DNA of 64,000 nt from Helichrysum umbraculigerum. Taxonomy: Eukaryota > Streptophyta > Magnoliopsida > Asterales > Asteraceae. Below the pieces are notes generated by a model. That model did not search any database. It saw only the letters and a list, made by a program, of their open reading frames with translations, and was not told where the DNA came from. The stretch is taken from the NCBI GenBank assembly GCA_949592205.1, contig CATIUR010000003.1, positions 140,903,259 to 140,967,258 of the forward strand. Reading direction: 5' to 3'. Each line of letters begins with the position of its first letter. Within the stretch, counting starts at the first letter, position 1. The position numbers and the translations under genes were made by a program. This document shows positions 1 through 11,248 of this stretch, piece after piece.

Positions 1-1681
1 CAATTGAGAAAGAATACCTGATCTAAATCGCAGAAGGATAGCTCTAAATTGATGACATCAATATCTGACTTGGGATCAACTTTCCCATTCACATGAACAA
101 TGTCATTATCCTCGAAACAACGTACAACCTGACACGAGCACAGAAGAGTTTTCAATATACCGAGTATAATACTCTTAGAGTGATATTTATGGGTGCAGAA
201 AGCATGGCAAAATAAGTATGCAAGTAATAGATTAATTATAAGCGACAAACCTGAAGTATAGAGTCCACTTCACGTATGTGTGACAAAAATTTATTACCCA
301 AACCCTGTGATGAAAATCGATAAAGGAGCGAGGTTAACAATGAAAGCACTTCAAATCCAGAATATTTTCATCATGAATATGCACAGAATTTAAAAGGATC
401 AAAATTTCCAAACCTCCCCTTGACTGGCTCCCTTCACAAGGCCAGCAATATCTACAAACTCTATAGATGCTGGAACCGATCGTTGAGACTTGCTGAGATT
501 AGAGAGTACTTGGAGACGTGAATCAGGAACAGCAACAATCCCAACGTTTGGTTCAATTGTACAAAATGGAAAATTAGCAGCCTGAGCTTTTCCGTTCTCA
601 ACCTATAAAGATAAAATTACAAAATGCTGAATTATTTTATCACACCCATAATAGGGACAAACAATTGTACCAGAAGATAACACAAATCTCATTAAGAACT
701 AGAAACCCTCCACGATTGAGCTTACATTCCAGTCTTGACACAAATTAGACTTATGCAAATATGTACAGAATGAGTTACACTTAAATTTCAAGAACACAAG
801 CAATGAAGCAAATGGTTACATTACTTCTATTTACAAAATAAATTATATTTGTATTTGTATGCTGCAAAAAGGACTTATATATAAGCATAACGCCTGTAGC
901 ATTTGCATATGCTCCAAAAAAAACACACACGTATATTGCATATGCATGTTCAAATATACTAGCAGATTATTGCTTCACTTAGAATTCGGCATAATAATTA
1001 GAAATTTGGCTTGAAATCAACAAAATCACATACACTACAAAAATACAGCATAAAATCAAAATTCGGCCACAAAAATATAAAAATCTCCCACAAATCAGAA
1101 GGTCTCTCAAAAAATCATAAATCACATAAAAAGGAACAAACTAGCATCCAATATTGATAAATAGTTCCGTTTACATCATTAAATGCAATTCTCACTCTTT
1201 ACAAAATTGTATGCGATTTAAGGTGCTGTATGTGTGAAATATCATTTCAAGTGTTAGAATGTCAAATCTGATTGTAAACCATGCTACTGAATCAGTAATA
1301 TTCCTTATAAAATGAATAAATACAGTTACATAAATACTAGTTGTCATTGATTATGAGTTCAAAATATTAATTCGATACAAACACATAGTATAACATAGGA
1401 GTATAAATCAATACATACATATATACATATATATGTAATGTAATAGGTGTATAACGGAGACTTACAACGGCGTTGAAGAGCGTAGATTTACCGACATTAG
1501 GGAGACCGACGATTCCGGCTTTTAAGCTCATGCTTATCTTTGAATTTGAGGATGAAAACCGGCGACGGAAGCTAATCGAAACGGAAGTTTCTGGAAAGCA
1601 AAGGGAAGATGTTTTGGTCAACAAGGTTGACTTGAATGGAAGTGAAACGATGTGGTGACATGCTGCTATCCTACTCGCCAT
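1..1681 (-). CDS. YchF: YchF/Obg-like ATPase, plastid-type, 5' part (gene continues beyond the left edge)
   Basis: Four exons read on the minus strand: 1466-1681, 414-602, 251-304 and 18-128, all with GT-AG borders and all in frame, giving 190 codons before the window ends. The P-loop GLPNVGKST is at residues 59-67 and a switch II-like [20 protein letters not shown] stretch begins at residue 123. These identify the YchF (OLA1/EngD) branch of Obg-related P-loop NTPases, whose members bind ATP and associate with ribosomes (family knowledge). Residues 1-50 are rich in Ser and Arg and poor in acidic residues, like a chloroplast transit peptide. That suggests the organellar EngD-2 paralogue rather than cytosolic OLA1. 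The start ATG at 1679-1681 precedes this presequence. A later Met at residue 51 (MSLKAG) aligns with bacterial starts and could serve as an alternative start. The TGS domain is outside the window. Confidence 0.93.
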
Positions 1682-2344
1682 TATTGCAAAACTGGTGCGA
1701 AAGAAGAAGAACAGGTTTATGTTTATCTGTCTGTCACTGTGTGGAGAATATGAGGGGGAGATTAGGAAGAAAAAAAAACCTTTTGTTTTTTTCAGAGTAG
1801 GGTTTTACAAAAAAATAAATAAATAAATAGTGTGATACAAAAAGAATATTTATACATAACTAGTTAAGTTTTAGGCCATTTTTGTAATGGTAGTTAACAA
1901 CATCCCTCTTATTACAAGATTACTATGTCTATGATATTGAATAATCGACTCTCTAATGGTCATCAAGAGATCGATGATGATTAATTAGACCAAATCTACA
2001 ACAGTACATGTTATAACCGTTGAATTATAAAGTTATACGGAGTATGAAAACTGAGGAATGTGATACTCCAGTCTCCAGTGGATGTTATAGAGTATTGTGG
2101 ATTACCAACGTTTTTGAGTTAATTGCATCAGAATGTATATTATCTTGTATCATGAGAAATGTGGATTACCAATGCTCTTAGAGTTATTTGCATCAAAAAT
2201 TCAAAATATATAGTACCCCGTGTCATGCAACTTTGTTGACGTTGTAGATAACTCCAGACTTCACAAATACCTTGTAAACACTTGCTAAAACATTTACTAC
2301 TGGTTTATAGTTTGTTAACCTAACGCTCAAAGACATTATGCAAA
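1682..2344. other. Intergenic stretch upstream of the YchF gene
   Basis: Holds the 5' flank of the YchF gene and AT-rich sequence. I see no coding region or clear terminal repeats. The 11-base string CATTATGCAAA at 2334-2344 abuts the start of LINE homology and recurs at 20577-20587; see the LINE entries. Confidence 0.5.
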
Positions 2345-2608
2345 GTTGATTATTTGTTTCATAGATATGATGGTCTGGGTGACTAATGATCAGAAGAAGG
2401 TTCATTTCTCTACTAAACAAACTTGGCTTGATTTAAGGGAAAATGGGCCTTTGGTTAACTGGCATCATGTTGTTTGGTTCCCCCAATTTAACCCAAGCCA
2501 GGCATTCATTCTATGGCTTGCAGATATGCAGCCGATAGTGGTCTTCAATTGTGTCTTGTGTGATGCTTGTATTGATTCACATCATCATTTATTCTTTCAG
2601 TGTGGTTA
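2345..2608 (+). pseudogene. LINE (non-LTR) retrotransposon remnant, left part: RVT zinc-binding domain
   Basis: The reading frame around 2370-2608 encodes a zf-RVT-like stretch: STKQTWLDLR, then VVWFPQFNPSQAFILWLA, then a CVLCDAC...HHHLFFQCGY cysteine/histidine cluster. This is the C-terminal zinc-binding region of plant LINE ORF2 proteins. The frame stops abruptly at 2608 because an LTR retrotransposon is inserted there. It resumes in the same frame at 18912 after the duplicated GGTTA. No reverse transcriptase lies upstream, so the copy is 5' truncated, as is usual for LINEs. Confidence 0.8.
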
Positions 2609-3538
2609 TGAAGGGTTTTTAGTAGTGTTGTACGTTATAAAAAATTTAATCTTTATTAACTATTAATACAATTAATATGCGGAAGCTTATAAAAACAATT
2701 TAATCATATTAAATAAAACCCTTAGCCAAGATCTATAATTTTCTATAATAAAACTTGTACAATATTTAATTACATATAATTAAATAGATAGAAAGAAAAC
2801 GTTCTTACATTGAGTGCTCGGCAAGAACTTTAATCTTCAACTCGTTGCCAAAATACGAGTTAACTTTTCTTGAACTTCTTTTCCTTCTTGTTTCTTGAAA
2901 TCGGCCAAGCTAGGGATACGTTAGGTATCCACCAATAAATCACGGTTGAACGGACGGTAGTATCCTAAAGTGTGTATACTAAATACCCGAACCAACAATA
3001 CGATCAAATCGCGAAACCAATAACCCTAATAAGGGTTGGCCGAAATTTCGGCTTGGTCTCCTTTGGTGGGGCCGGTCGACAACAAGAGAGGGAGAGGGAG
3101 AGGAGAGAAAAGTTAAGGTATTGATCACCTAGCAAATGAACCCTTAAGCCTCCTTTTATAGATGGTTTCAACTTGGTGAACAAGTTAATCAAGTTGTCAC
3201 ATACGATCCCTCTAGTTTAATCACTTATTAAACTAATCCCAAACTTTATTAATTGAAACCTTATAGTTTAATATTAATCAAACTAGTTAATTTATTTATA
3301 AAACTAATTACAAATAAATCCTTTTATTAAATAAATAATTACATTTAATTATTTATAATAATAAACGTTTCAATTACATTCAACCAACTAATTCATTTCA
3401 ACTAAATGAATGATATCAAATATCTAATTATAGTATCACACTACTTGTTCGGTTGTGCTCATCGGTGTGACCCTGCGGTGTTCATATGAAGCTGGATTTG
3501 ATATTAATTTACGATAATATTAAGCACATAATCTTTCA
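2609..3538 (-). repeat. 3' LTR of the copia element
   Basis: 930 bp, TG...CA, near-identical to 17977-18906. Differences noticed by eye: GCG/ACG near 3010, C/T near 3125, A/C near 3200 and C/T near 3239. Confidence 0.93.
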
Positions 3539-3554
3539 GACTCCCACTTGTGCG
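3539..3554 (-). other. Polypurine tract of the copia element
   Basis: On the minus strand this reads CGCACAAGTGGGAGTC, directly abutting the 3' LTR. AAGTGGGAG is a usual core of plant copia purine tracts, the primer site for plus-strand DNA synthesis. Confidence 0.8.
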
Positions 3555-4484
3555 AAATATTATCATCAGTAAATATCATGTACCTCAGACGGTCCCTACC
3601 AGGACACTTAGGTTAACCAGATCAATGAAGCAATCACTCCTCGTAGCTATACAGCCTAGCTGAAATAAAATTCAAACGGTGAGGGTGTGGCTATTATCCT
3701 TTTGCACTTTCTTAAGATATTTTAGAGTATAAGGCATGGATCGTATCAACCTTCCAATACTCAATTCCTATTTTCGATTACCGATTTGTACCGACTAAGC
3801 AAGTGACTTATCACTCGAGTATGGCCATACATTTCTTCAGTCCAAATCATCGACGGCCTAGGAGATATCTCTCTTGCTTTTATTCAAGAGTTGCAAAGTC
3901 CCATCTTGCAAGTTAAACTAGAAATCACAACATGTGTTCTTCGTCAGCCAACGAATAACCGTTATGGATGCTCATTTACGAACACCATTAGGTCTCATTA
4001 GAAACCAACTAGGTTCACATGCGAAAATCTAGCCTGCTCAGGTCAGAGGATAGTGCGCCACGATTGAGAATACCCATGACAATGGTCCACGAAGTATTCA
4101 CTCAATGTGTGGGTCAATCCAACATTTAATCGCATTAAGTGCTAGTGATCAGGCATCACGAATTAACAGTGACTGTACCTTATCTGCAGGACAAGTTGCT
4201 ACTTAAAGCTGTAACATACCATCTTTCACTATAACCGATCACCCTATTGTAGTTCCCACGACAATAAGCGGTTATGGATATGTGTCTCATACACTTTAGG
4301 ATAAACTTGCATTTATTCATGAATACTAAAATATACTAAATATGAACAACATGAAGATCTCGTCATATCTCAATGAATCAACCAACCTTAACATGTTACA
4401 GTTCATGGTTTCGGAATCAGATTGTCGTATATGAATATAAATAGAACTATTTCCAATTAATTCACATCAACTATATTTATTAAG
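3555..4484 (-). other. Non-coding 3' internal region of the copia element
   Basis: About 930 bases between the purine tract and the nested gypsy insertion. No open frame of note on either strand. Composition is more balanced (more G and C) than the AT-rich sequence around it, which could mean conserved non-coding function, but I cannot test that here. Confidence 0.6.
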
Positions 4485-5397
4485 ATATATATAACGCCCC
4501 TCATTTAATACCACAATATAATATTAAGTTTGGCGGAAGCGACTACTTGAAATACATATTCTATTAAAACCTGCTAGAAATTTTCGCAACCCTTTTTATA
4601 CAATATGTTTAACTACTAAACAAACATAGTTAACATGTTTACAAATCCGGGGCATTATATACTATAAAACATTATTTATTACAAACTGGATCAGAGTTGT
4701 AAGTTTCAAACATTCCCAGCATCAAAACGTCCCTTCCTGGCTACCCACATAATTAAACATAACCTGCAGGAAGTAAATTGAGGGATTAGCACGAAGCTAA
4801 GTGAATGAATAATCAACTACAATTCAATTTAGCTAGCAATCTGTTCACAATCAATAATGCAACAAATATCGTCAAGAGGAACGGTGGTTCCTAAGGACCC
4901 TGTTCCGGGTGGCCCCATCAGAACACTTACATCAACTGTAGGCCAAAACAGTGATTAACCGCTAACTAAATGCTAATCTCCATCAACACATGTACGCAAC
5001 CCTGTGTTGACCAACATTAGCAATCAAGTCCAACTGACAATCTAGTTGACCTCTGGATTTATCAATCAAGCTCACCGGCTAATCAAACTACCAATCATAT
5101 GGCATATACTTTCAAAGTTAACATACTATCAATAGTAATCCTATAATTACTGATTGAACTCAAACTGACACAACCAAATCAAACCATGAGTTTCAAATCC
5201 ACTCACCTGATTCGTCTCAGTTACTTACTCAGCAGTCTTATCTCGCTGAGCCCTTGGATTATCTGAGAACATAAAATCAATCATAAGTTAGTAATTTGTT
5301 TTCAACTAATGGCACTTATGTAATTAAACACATTACATAAGTAATCACATTGTTAATCAATTCCAAACATAAGTAACAATAATATCTTTCTACAAAA

Positions 5398-5591
5398 GTG
5401 CCACTAAAACATCAATAAAGTGCCACTAAAGGAATATTATATACAATACTCAGTCGACGTTAAACTTCTTTACTAAGTCTCATAACTCATTAGAATTATC
5501 CACATTATAACATATATTTTCAATGGATAAGTGCCACTAAAGTACCACCTAAATGCCACTAAAGGAATATGACATAAGAAGTGCCACTAAA
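5398..5591. repeat. Dispersed GTGCCACTAAA words within the Tekay LTR
   Basis: The 11-mer GTGCCACTAAA starts at 5398, 5420, 5531 and 5581, with close variants (ATGCCACTAAA, GTACCACCTAAA) between. The same set recurs in the other LTR about 6759 bases downstream, where one copy is mutated to GTGTCAC. Confidence 0.8.
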
Positions 5592-5656
5592 AACACCATC
5601 TTCCAAACACTTATGCATTTTCAAAATTTGCAAAACTCATCAAATTTATTCATTCA

Positions 5657-5835
5657 AACGCGATCCGGCAAAGGGTGGTGGGATCGCGTTCGTCAGTTAA
5701 AAAAGTTCTGTGACGAAATTTCACATGGTAACGCGATCCGGGTAACATGAGCTGGATCGCGTTCCCAAGAAGAAAAAGTTCTGTAACCGTTTTTCATATA
5801 GCAACGCGATCCAGGAAAAGGGTCAGGATCGCGTT
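5657..5835. repeat. Palindromic word array (73-bp period) in the Tekay 3' LTR
   Basis: Three copies of AACGCGATCC followed 13-14 bases later by its exact reverse complement GGATCGCGTT. First arms start at 5657, 5730 and 5803, exactly 73 bp apart. The spacers between hairpins are related (each holds AAAAGTTCTGT), so this is a three-fold tandem duplication of a hairpin unit. Confidence 0.9.
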
Positions 5836-6518
5836 CCTACGCGTTTCAGCTCTTATTATGACCTGCAAACACACAGCTCGAACCCAATTACTTCTATTAC
5901 CATTTTAGCTCAATAATTTCAGTTTGTAAACTACCAAATCACTCAAATATCAGTATATACATACACTAACACTTCATTCAAGTTCCAAATCACATATACT
6001 TCAATAATTTGCATGATCACTCTCAAAACTCAATTCAAACATTCAAACACTTACCAAATAAGGATTACAAATTGATGATGATGATGATGTTTATGTTATC
6101 ACAAGCTCACAATCAGCTCAAGATCACCACAACCTTTTGATTTCTTGATTTCTAGTTATAAGGGTTTTAAGAATTTAGAGGTTTTAGGTTTTGATTTCTA
6201 AATAAGGAAAGTAAAGAACTTTCCTATTTGGGAAAGTTTATAAGTCGGTCACTTTTTAACACCGACCCGTATCCACTTAAAACTAATCCCCTTTCAATCT
6301 ATAGCCTGGAACCTAAAAACCATTTGCGAGAAACTTCTTTTATTGCACCGTCAACTATAGTAAATCAAAACAATCAATAATTTACTAAGCACAATAAGTC
6401 CTGAGGCTTATTTAACTAAGTTTCGCAATTTAAACATATTTATCAAATAATTTCTAATACAATTAAATACATCAATTTAAAATTAGAAATTACCGGACCA
6501 GAAGAGAGGATGTTACAA

Positions 6519-6535
6519 TTCTCCCCCCCTTAAGA
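6519..6535 (-). other. Polypurine tract of the Tekay-type element
   Basis: Minus-strand sequence CTTAAGGGGGGGAGAAT lies immediately internal to the 3' LTR. The TAA stop codon of the polyprotein (6530-6532) falls inside it, so coding and priming signals overlap. Confidence 0.85.
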
Positions 6536-7384
6536 AGATTTTGTCCCCGAAATCTCATCACGATCAAACAATCCAGGATATCTGGATCTCATACTATCCT
6601 CAGTTTCCCAAGTTAGGTTTGCACCTAAACTATGTTTCCATTTCACTAACACCATGGGAATCTGTTTCTTCCTAAGTTTGGTAATTTTTCTGTCGAGAAG
6701 TTCAACTGGTTCTTCAACTAACTTCTGACTCTGATCAACTTTCAAATCTTTCAAAGGAAGAATCTGAGACTGATCCTCAACGTTACATTTCCTCAAATAA
6801 CAAATGTTAAACGTGTCATGAATACCAGTAAGCTCTGGAGGAAGATCCAATGTAATAGACTGATCATTAACAATCTGACGAATTCTAAACGGTCCAATAT
6901 ATCGAGGAGCCAATTTGCCACGTTTCCCAAACCGTATTACCCCTTTCCAAGGCGAAACTTTCAGATAAACAAGTTCACCTTCAACAAAAGTAACAGGTCG
7001 ACGTTTAGGATCTGCATATTGTTTCTGTCTATCACGTGCAGCTTTCAACTTTTCACGAGCCACTGCTACTTTATCAGCTGTCATCTGAACAATGTCTGGA
7101 CCTGCAAACTGTTTCTCACCTGCCTCTAGCCAACAAGTTGGAGTTCTACAACGGCGTCCATAAAGCATTTCATATGGAGGCATGCCAATACTAGAATGAT
7201 ATGAGTTATTATAAGCAAACTCAACCAATGGCAAATGAGAATCCCAAGAACCACCATACTCTAGAATACAAGCTCTTAACATATCCTCAAGCGTCTGAAT
7301 CGTGCGTTCTGACTGACCATCGGTTTGAGGATGATAAGTTGTACTAAGATTCACACGTGTACCCAATTCATGCTGCAAACTCTG
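6530..7384 (-). CDS. Tekay-type integrase C-terminal part and chromodomain (3' piece of broken gag-pol)
   Basis: Open frame of about 282 codons after the in-frame TGA at 7385-7387. It carries the integrase core end (HPQTDGQSER, with the catalytic Glu), the conserved AYNNSYHSSI and PYEMLYGRRC motifs, and the GKLAPRYIGPF C-terminal segment. The last 60 or so residues form a chromodomain (ILVKWKH-like, LTWETEDSMRSRYP), which in this lineage guides integration toward heterochromatin (family knowledge). It is fused to the upstream piece except for one stop codon at a position where relatives have Trp, consistent with a TGG to TGA change. Confidence 0.9.
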   Translation of the reverse strand, partial: QSLQHELGTRVNLSTTYHPQTDGQSERTIQTLEDMLRACILEYGGSWDSHLPLVEFAYNNSYHSSIGMPPYEMLYGRRCRTPTCWLEAGEKQFAGPDIVQMTADKVAVAREKLKAARDRQKQYADPKRRPVTFVEGELVYLKVSPWKGVIRFGKRGKLAPRYIGPFRIRQIVNDQSITLDLPPELTGIHDTFNICYLRKCNVEDQSQILPLKDLKVDQSQKLVEEPVELLDRKITKLRKKQIPMVLVKWKHSLGANLTWETEDSMRSRYPGLFDRDEISGTKSS

Positions 7385-10375
7385 TCAGAAATGATATACA
7401 AACCTCGGATCTCTATCAGATACAATCGATAATGGAATACCATGCCGAGAAACAATCTCATTTACATACAACTGTGCAAGTTTACTCAAAGATGCAGTTT
7501 CACTAGAAGCGAGAAAATGAGCACTCTTGGTCAATCGATCAACAATAACCCAAACCATATCATTTCCTCGGGCAGTTCGAGGCAACTTGGTTACAAAATC
7601 CATAGTCAAATGTTCCCACTTCCATTCAGGAATCTCAAGCTGTTTCAACGACCCATACGGCTTCTGATGTTCAGCTTTAGCTTGAGAACAAATATGACAA
7701 GAACTAACAAACCTTGCTACATCCATCTTCATTGTAGGCCACCAATAGAAAGGTTTCAAGTCATTATACATTTTAGTACTTCCAGGATGTACAGAAAATC
7801 TGGACTTATGGGCTTCATTCAGAATAACATCCCGAAGACCACCAAATAAAGGAATCCAAACACGAGACTTAAAGGTTTTTAATCCTCTCGAATCATCCAA
7901 TAACAATTCCTTTCGATTCAACATAATTTCAGATTTCAAATTATGATCTAACAAAGCCTCTAACTGTGCAGCTTTAATCTGACCCACCAAATCAGAAGAA
8001 ACTTCTAAACGCATAAAATAAACTCGATCAGAAGTTACCTTGCGGCTTAAAGCATCAGCAACCACATTGGCTTTCCCTGGATGGTATTTAATTTCACAAT
8101 CATAATCTTTGATTAATTCTAACCATCGTCTCTGCCGCATATTCAACTCTTGCTGTGAAAATATATACTGAAGACTCTTGTGATCTGTACAAATAACACA
8201 TTTAGTACCATACAAGTAATGCCTCCAGATTTTTAAAGCAAACACAACTGCTGCAAGCTCTAAATCATGGGTAGGATAATTTCTTTCATGAGGTTTGAGC
8301 TGACGAGAAGCATAAGCAATCACACGATCTCGCTGCATCAAAACACAACCCAAACCAGCAATCGATGCATCACAATAAACAATAAAATCATCGGACCCAT
8401 CTGGCAATGCTAACACAGGAGCCTGACATAACAACCGTTTCAGAGTCTGAAAAGCTGTTTCCTGTTGTTCAGTCCATATAAACTTTTCATCCTTACGGGT
8501 CAATTTAGTCAACGAACCGGCAATTTTAGAAAAATCTTTAATAAACTTCCGGTAATAACCCGCCAAACCAAGAAAACTTTTTATTTCTGAAGCAGACTTT
8601 GGAGCTTTCCAATTCATTACAGCTTCAATTTTCGAAGGATCAACTTTAACACCATCATTACAAATAATATGACCCAAAAACTGTACTTCCCGAATCCAAA
8701 ATTCACATTTAGAAAACTTTGCATACAAATGTTCTCTCTTTAAGGTTTCCAATACCAACCTCAAATGCATTCCATGCTCTGATTCGGATTTAGAATATAC
8801 CAAAATGTCATCGATAAACACAATCACAAATTTATCAAGAAAAGGTCGACAAACACGGTTCATCAAATCCATAAAAACTGCGGGAGCATTCGTCAAACCA
8901 AAAGGCATAACCAGGAATTCAAAATGACCATACCTGGTTCTAAATGCAGTTTTAGGAATATCACAATCCCTAACACGAACTTGATGATAACCTGATCTCA
9001 AATCAATCTTTGAATAAAATGAAGATCTCTGCAACTGATCAAATAAATCATCTATCCGAGGCAGAGGATATTTATTCTTTACTGTCCTTTTATTCAATTC
9101 CCTATAATCAATGCACATTCTAAAAGACTCATCTTTCTTTTTCACAAACAGAACTGGTGCACCCCAGGGAGAAGAACTAGGTCTAATAAACCCTTTATCC
9201 AACAACTCCTGTATCTGATTCATCATTTCACGTATCTCAGACGGAGCTAATCTATAAGGGGCTTTGGCTATAGGTGAAGAGCCATGAACAAGATCAATCT
9301 GGTATTCAACTTCCCTAACCGGTGGTAAACTAGGTAATTCATCAGGGAATACTTCCGGATACTCAGAAACAACCGGTACATCAGAAAGGGACTTCTTTTC
9401 TAACTTAGCATCAATCACATAAGCTAGATACGATTCACAGCCCTTGGACAAAGATTTCCTAGCTTTCATCATACTAATTAAAGGTATACAAACCTTATCC
9501 CGTTCTCCTAGAGCTACGACATATGACTTTTCAGAGATTGGAATTCTAATCAGCTTATTGTGGCAATCTATGCTTGCTTTATACTGACTTAACCAATCCA
9601 TACCAATAATCACATCAAAACTAGCAATTGGCATCAACAGAAAGGAAATTGGGAAAGTCTGGCTATCTATTATAATACTAGCTCTAATTACCGAGGTGGT
9701 AACAGGAACCGATTTGCCACTAGCTATTTCTACTTCAACTGGGTTTGTTATCACAGTAGGCATCATTTTCAACTTATCACAGAAGTACATGGATACAAAA
9801 GAACAATTTGCACCAGAATCAAATAAAACACGAGCTGGTACAGAATTTACAAGAAAAGTACCCGTGATCACGTCATCTGTATGGACAGCTTCATCAACTA
9901 TCATTTGAAAAGCCCTACTAACTGCAGATGGCGGATTCTTCCGCTTCTGACCGGAAGAAGCTGATGAACCAACAACTGTCCCCGAACCCTGTCTCTTAGC
10001 CTCAGAACACTGATTTGCACGATGACCTTCCTTATGGCAATTCCAACACACATAAGTGGGAAAAACACAATCTTTGGCTTCATGCCCAATCACACCACAT
10101 TTTACACATCTAGTGGTTTGCACAGTACACGGCCCAAAATGTCTAGCTCTACATTTAATACACCAATTGGGACGATCAGAAGTACCACCACGACTTTCTT
10201 GTTTCTTACCCTGTTGATTTCCTTGCCACCGCTGCTTACCTTTACCAGAAGATTCACTCCTAGATTTCTGAGTAGTCATTTCCTTACTTAATGCTTGTTG
10301 AGGTTTCAAATCACTGTCAACTGATCGAGCTAACATAAAAGCTTGAGAAAGAGAGCCCGCTAATCTCACTGAAGT
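7385..10375 (-). CDS. Tekay-type zinc knuckle, protease, RT, RNase H and integrase N-terminal part (middle piece of broken gag-pol)
   Basis: About 994 codons open between two stops. In order (residues from the start of this piece): CCHC-like knuckles about 70-121 including [14 protein letters not shown]; aspartic protease with DSGA near 184; reverse transcriptase about 375-560 with [13 protein letters not shown] and catalytic FIDD at 518-521; RNase H with YCDAS and TDHKSL; integrase zinc-finger H..H..CHIC and first catalytic Asp in MDFVTKLPR, second in SDRDPRF. All catalytic residues I can check are present, so the element is disabled only by three small lesions. Confidence 0.92.
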   Translation of the reverse strand, partial: TSVRLAGSLSQAFMLARSVDSDLKPQQALSKEMTTQKSRSESSGKGKQRWQGNQQGKKQESRGGTSDRPNWCIKCRARHFGPCTVQTTRCVKCGVIGHEAKDCVFPTYVCWNCHKEGHRANQCSEAKRQGSGTVVGSSASSGQKRKNPPSAVSRAFQMIVDEAVHTDDVITGTFLVNSVPARVLFDSGANCSFVSMYFCDKLKMMPTVITNPVEVEIASGKSVPVTTSVIRASIIIDSQTFPISFLLMPIASFDVIIGMDWLSQYKASIDCHNKLIRIPISEKSYVVALGERDKVCIPLISMMKARKSLSKGCESYLAYVIDAKLEKKSLSDVPVVSEYPEVFPDELPSLPPVREVEYQIDLVHGSSPIAKAPYRLAPSEIREMMNQIQELLDKGFIRPSSSPWGAPVLFVKKKDESFRMCIDYRELNKRTVKNKYPLPRIDDLFDQLQRSSFYSKIDLRSGYHQVRVRDCDIPKTAFRTRYGHFEFLVMPFGLTNAPAVFMDLMNRVCRPFLDKFVIVFIDDILVYSKSESEHGMHLRLVLETLKREHLYAKFSKCEFWIREVQFLGHIICNDGVKVDPSKIEAVMNWKAPKSASEIKSFLGLAGYYRKFIKDFSKIAGSLTKLTRKDEKFIWTEQQETAFQTLKRLLCQAPVLALPDGSDDFIVYCDASIAGLGCVLMQRDRVIAYASRQLKPHERNYPTHDLELAAVVFALKIWRHYLYGTKCVICTDHKSLQYIFSQQELNMRQRRWLELIKDYDCEIKYHPGKANVVADALSRKVTSDRVYFMRLEVSSDLVGQIKAAQLEALLDHNLKSEIMLNRKELLLDDSRGLKTFKSRVWIPLFGGLRDVILNEAHKSRFSVHPGSTKMYNDLKPFYWWPTMKMDVARFVSSCHICSQAKAEHQKPYGSLKQLEIPEWKWEHLTMDFVTKLPRTARGNDMVWVIVDRLTKSAHFLASSETASLSKLAQLYVNEIVSRHGIPLSIVSDRDPRFVYHF

Positions 10376-11072
10376 TCAATAATGATTAGGTAAAGTACCC
10401 ACAAACTGTTCTATTTGAGTCCTCTCATCAGGAACCCACTGCTGAACAAACCTGAGTTTCTCTGTGAACTGATTTATCAAATCATCCATTGACATATTAT
10501 CAGTTAATTGCAAATCCATAAACTCCTTTCTAATCCGAGCTATATCATAGTTTGAACAATACTGCTTACAGACTTCATTACGAAAGTCAGACCATCGGAT
10601 AGATGCTTTCTGAAAAGAAGATAATACAGAAGTAATCGAATCCCACCAATTCATAGCTGCTCCTTTTTAAAAGTTGAGTTGCATACGGAACTTTTAATTC
10701 TTCCTCACATTGACAGACTTCAAATTTCTTTTCAACATCTCTCAACCAATTTAGAGTTACAGAAGGATTTGTACTACCCGAATACACAGACGGATTACTG
10801 CTCATAAAGGTTTTAAAGGAACACACCTTTTGCTTTGGCGGTGAAATCGTACCAAACACAGGATGAGATGATTCAGCCTCTTTTTGTTGTTTATACATTC
10901 TAAGTGCTTGGTTTTCCTCTTCCAATTGAAGTAGATACTGATCCCTTTCTGCCTCCTCTCTAGCATGGAAAGAAGTACCAGCATTCTCATTCCGGTCATC
11001 ATGAGTCTCAGCAGCAACTTCAGGCCTTGAGGCATTATTAGGGTTAACAGGTAGTTGCTCGTTATCCGCCAT
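10376..11072 (-). pseudogene. Tekay-type gag, broken by a +1 frameshift and a stop codon
   Basis: Gag begins at the ATG 11070-11072 (MADNEQLPVNP), about 175 bases inside the 5' LTR. A coiled-coil-like stretch (EEAERDQYLLQLEEENQALR) precedes the capsid-like fold (LNWLRDVEKKFEV). The frame breaks in the homopolymer at 10664-10668: the downstream capsid frame (MNWWDSITSVL) lies one base off, best explained by one extra base in the run. A TGA at 10376-10378 then separates gag from the zinc knuckle and pol. Confidence 0.88.
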
Positions 11073-11230
11073 ATCTGTAAACACCACAACAGCTTACAAA
11101 TCATTAGTCGTTAGCACCTATTCTACTAACCGATTCACATTCAGTACATAATCCCTTTCCCAAGAATGTTTGACACAACACAATCAAAGTTTAGGAATGA
11201 ACATACAATCATATTCAATTGCCCCAAACT

Positions 11231-11245
11231 ATTGCTCTGATACCA
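11231..11245 (-). other. Primer-binding site of the Tekay-type element (initiator-Met tRNA)
   Basis: Minus-strand TGGTATCAGAGCAAT, three bases inside the 5' LTR. Complementary to the 3' end of plant initiator Met tRNA, the usual primer in plant LTR elements. Confidence 0.92.
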
Positions 11246-11248
11246 ACT

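Larger units (their letters stand above)
4490..6517 (-). repeat. 3' LTR of the Tekay-type element
   Basis: 2028 bp, matched base for base in length by 11249-13276. Contains a palindromic word array at 5657-5835 and repeated GTGCCACTAAA words at 5398-5591. Confidence 0.93.

Noticed and set aside
1473..1658. 61-codon plus-strand frame over YchF exon 1
   Set aside because: Antisense shadow of a well-supported exon; no family features.
5657..5835. CRISPR-like regular spacing of repeats
   Set aside because: Plant LTR context, only three units, related spacers and no cas genes; it is a duplicated hairpin.
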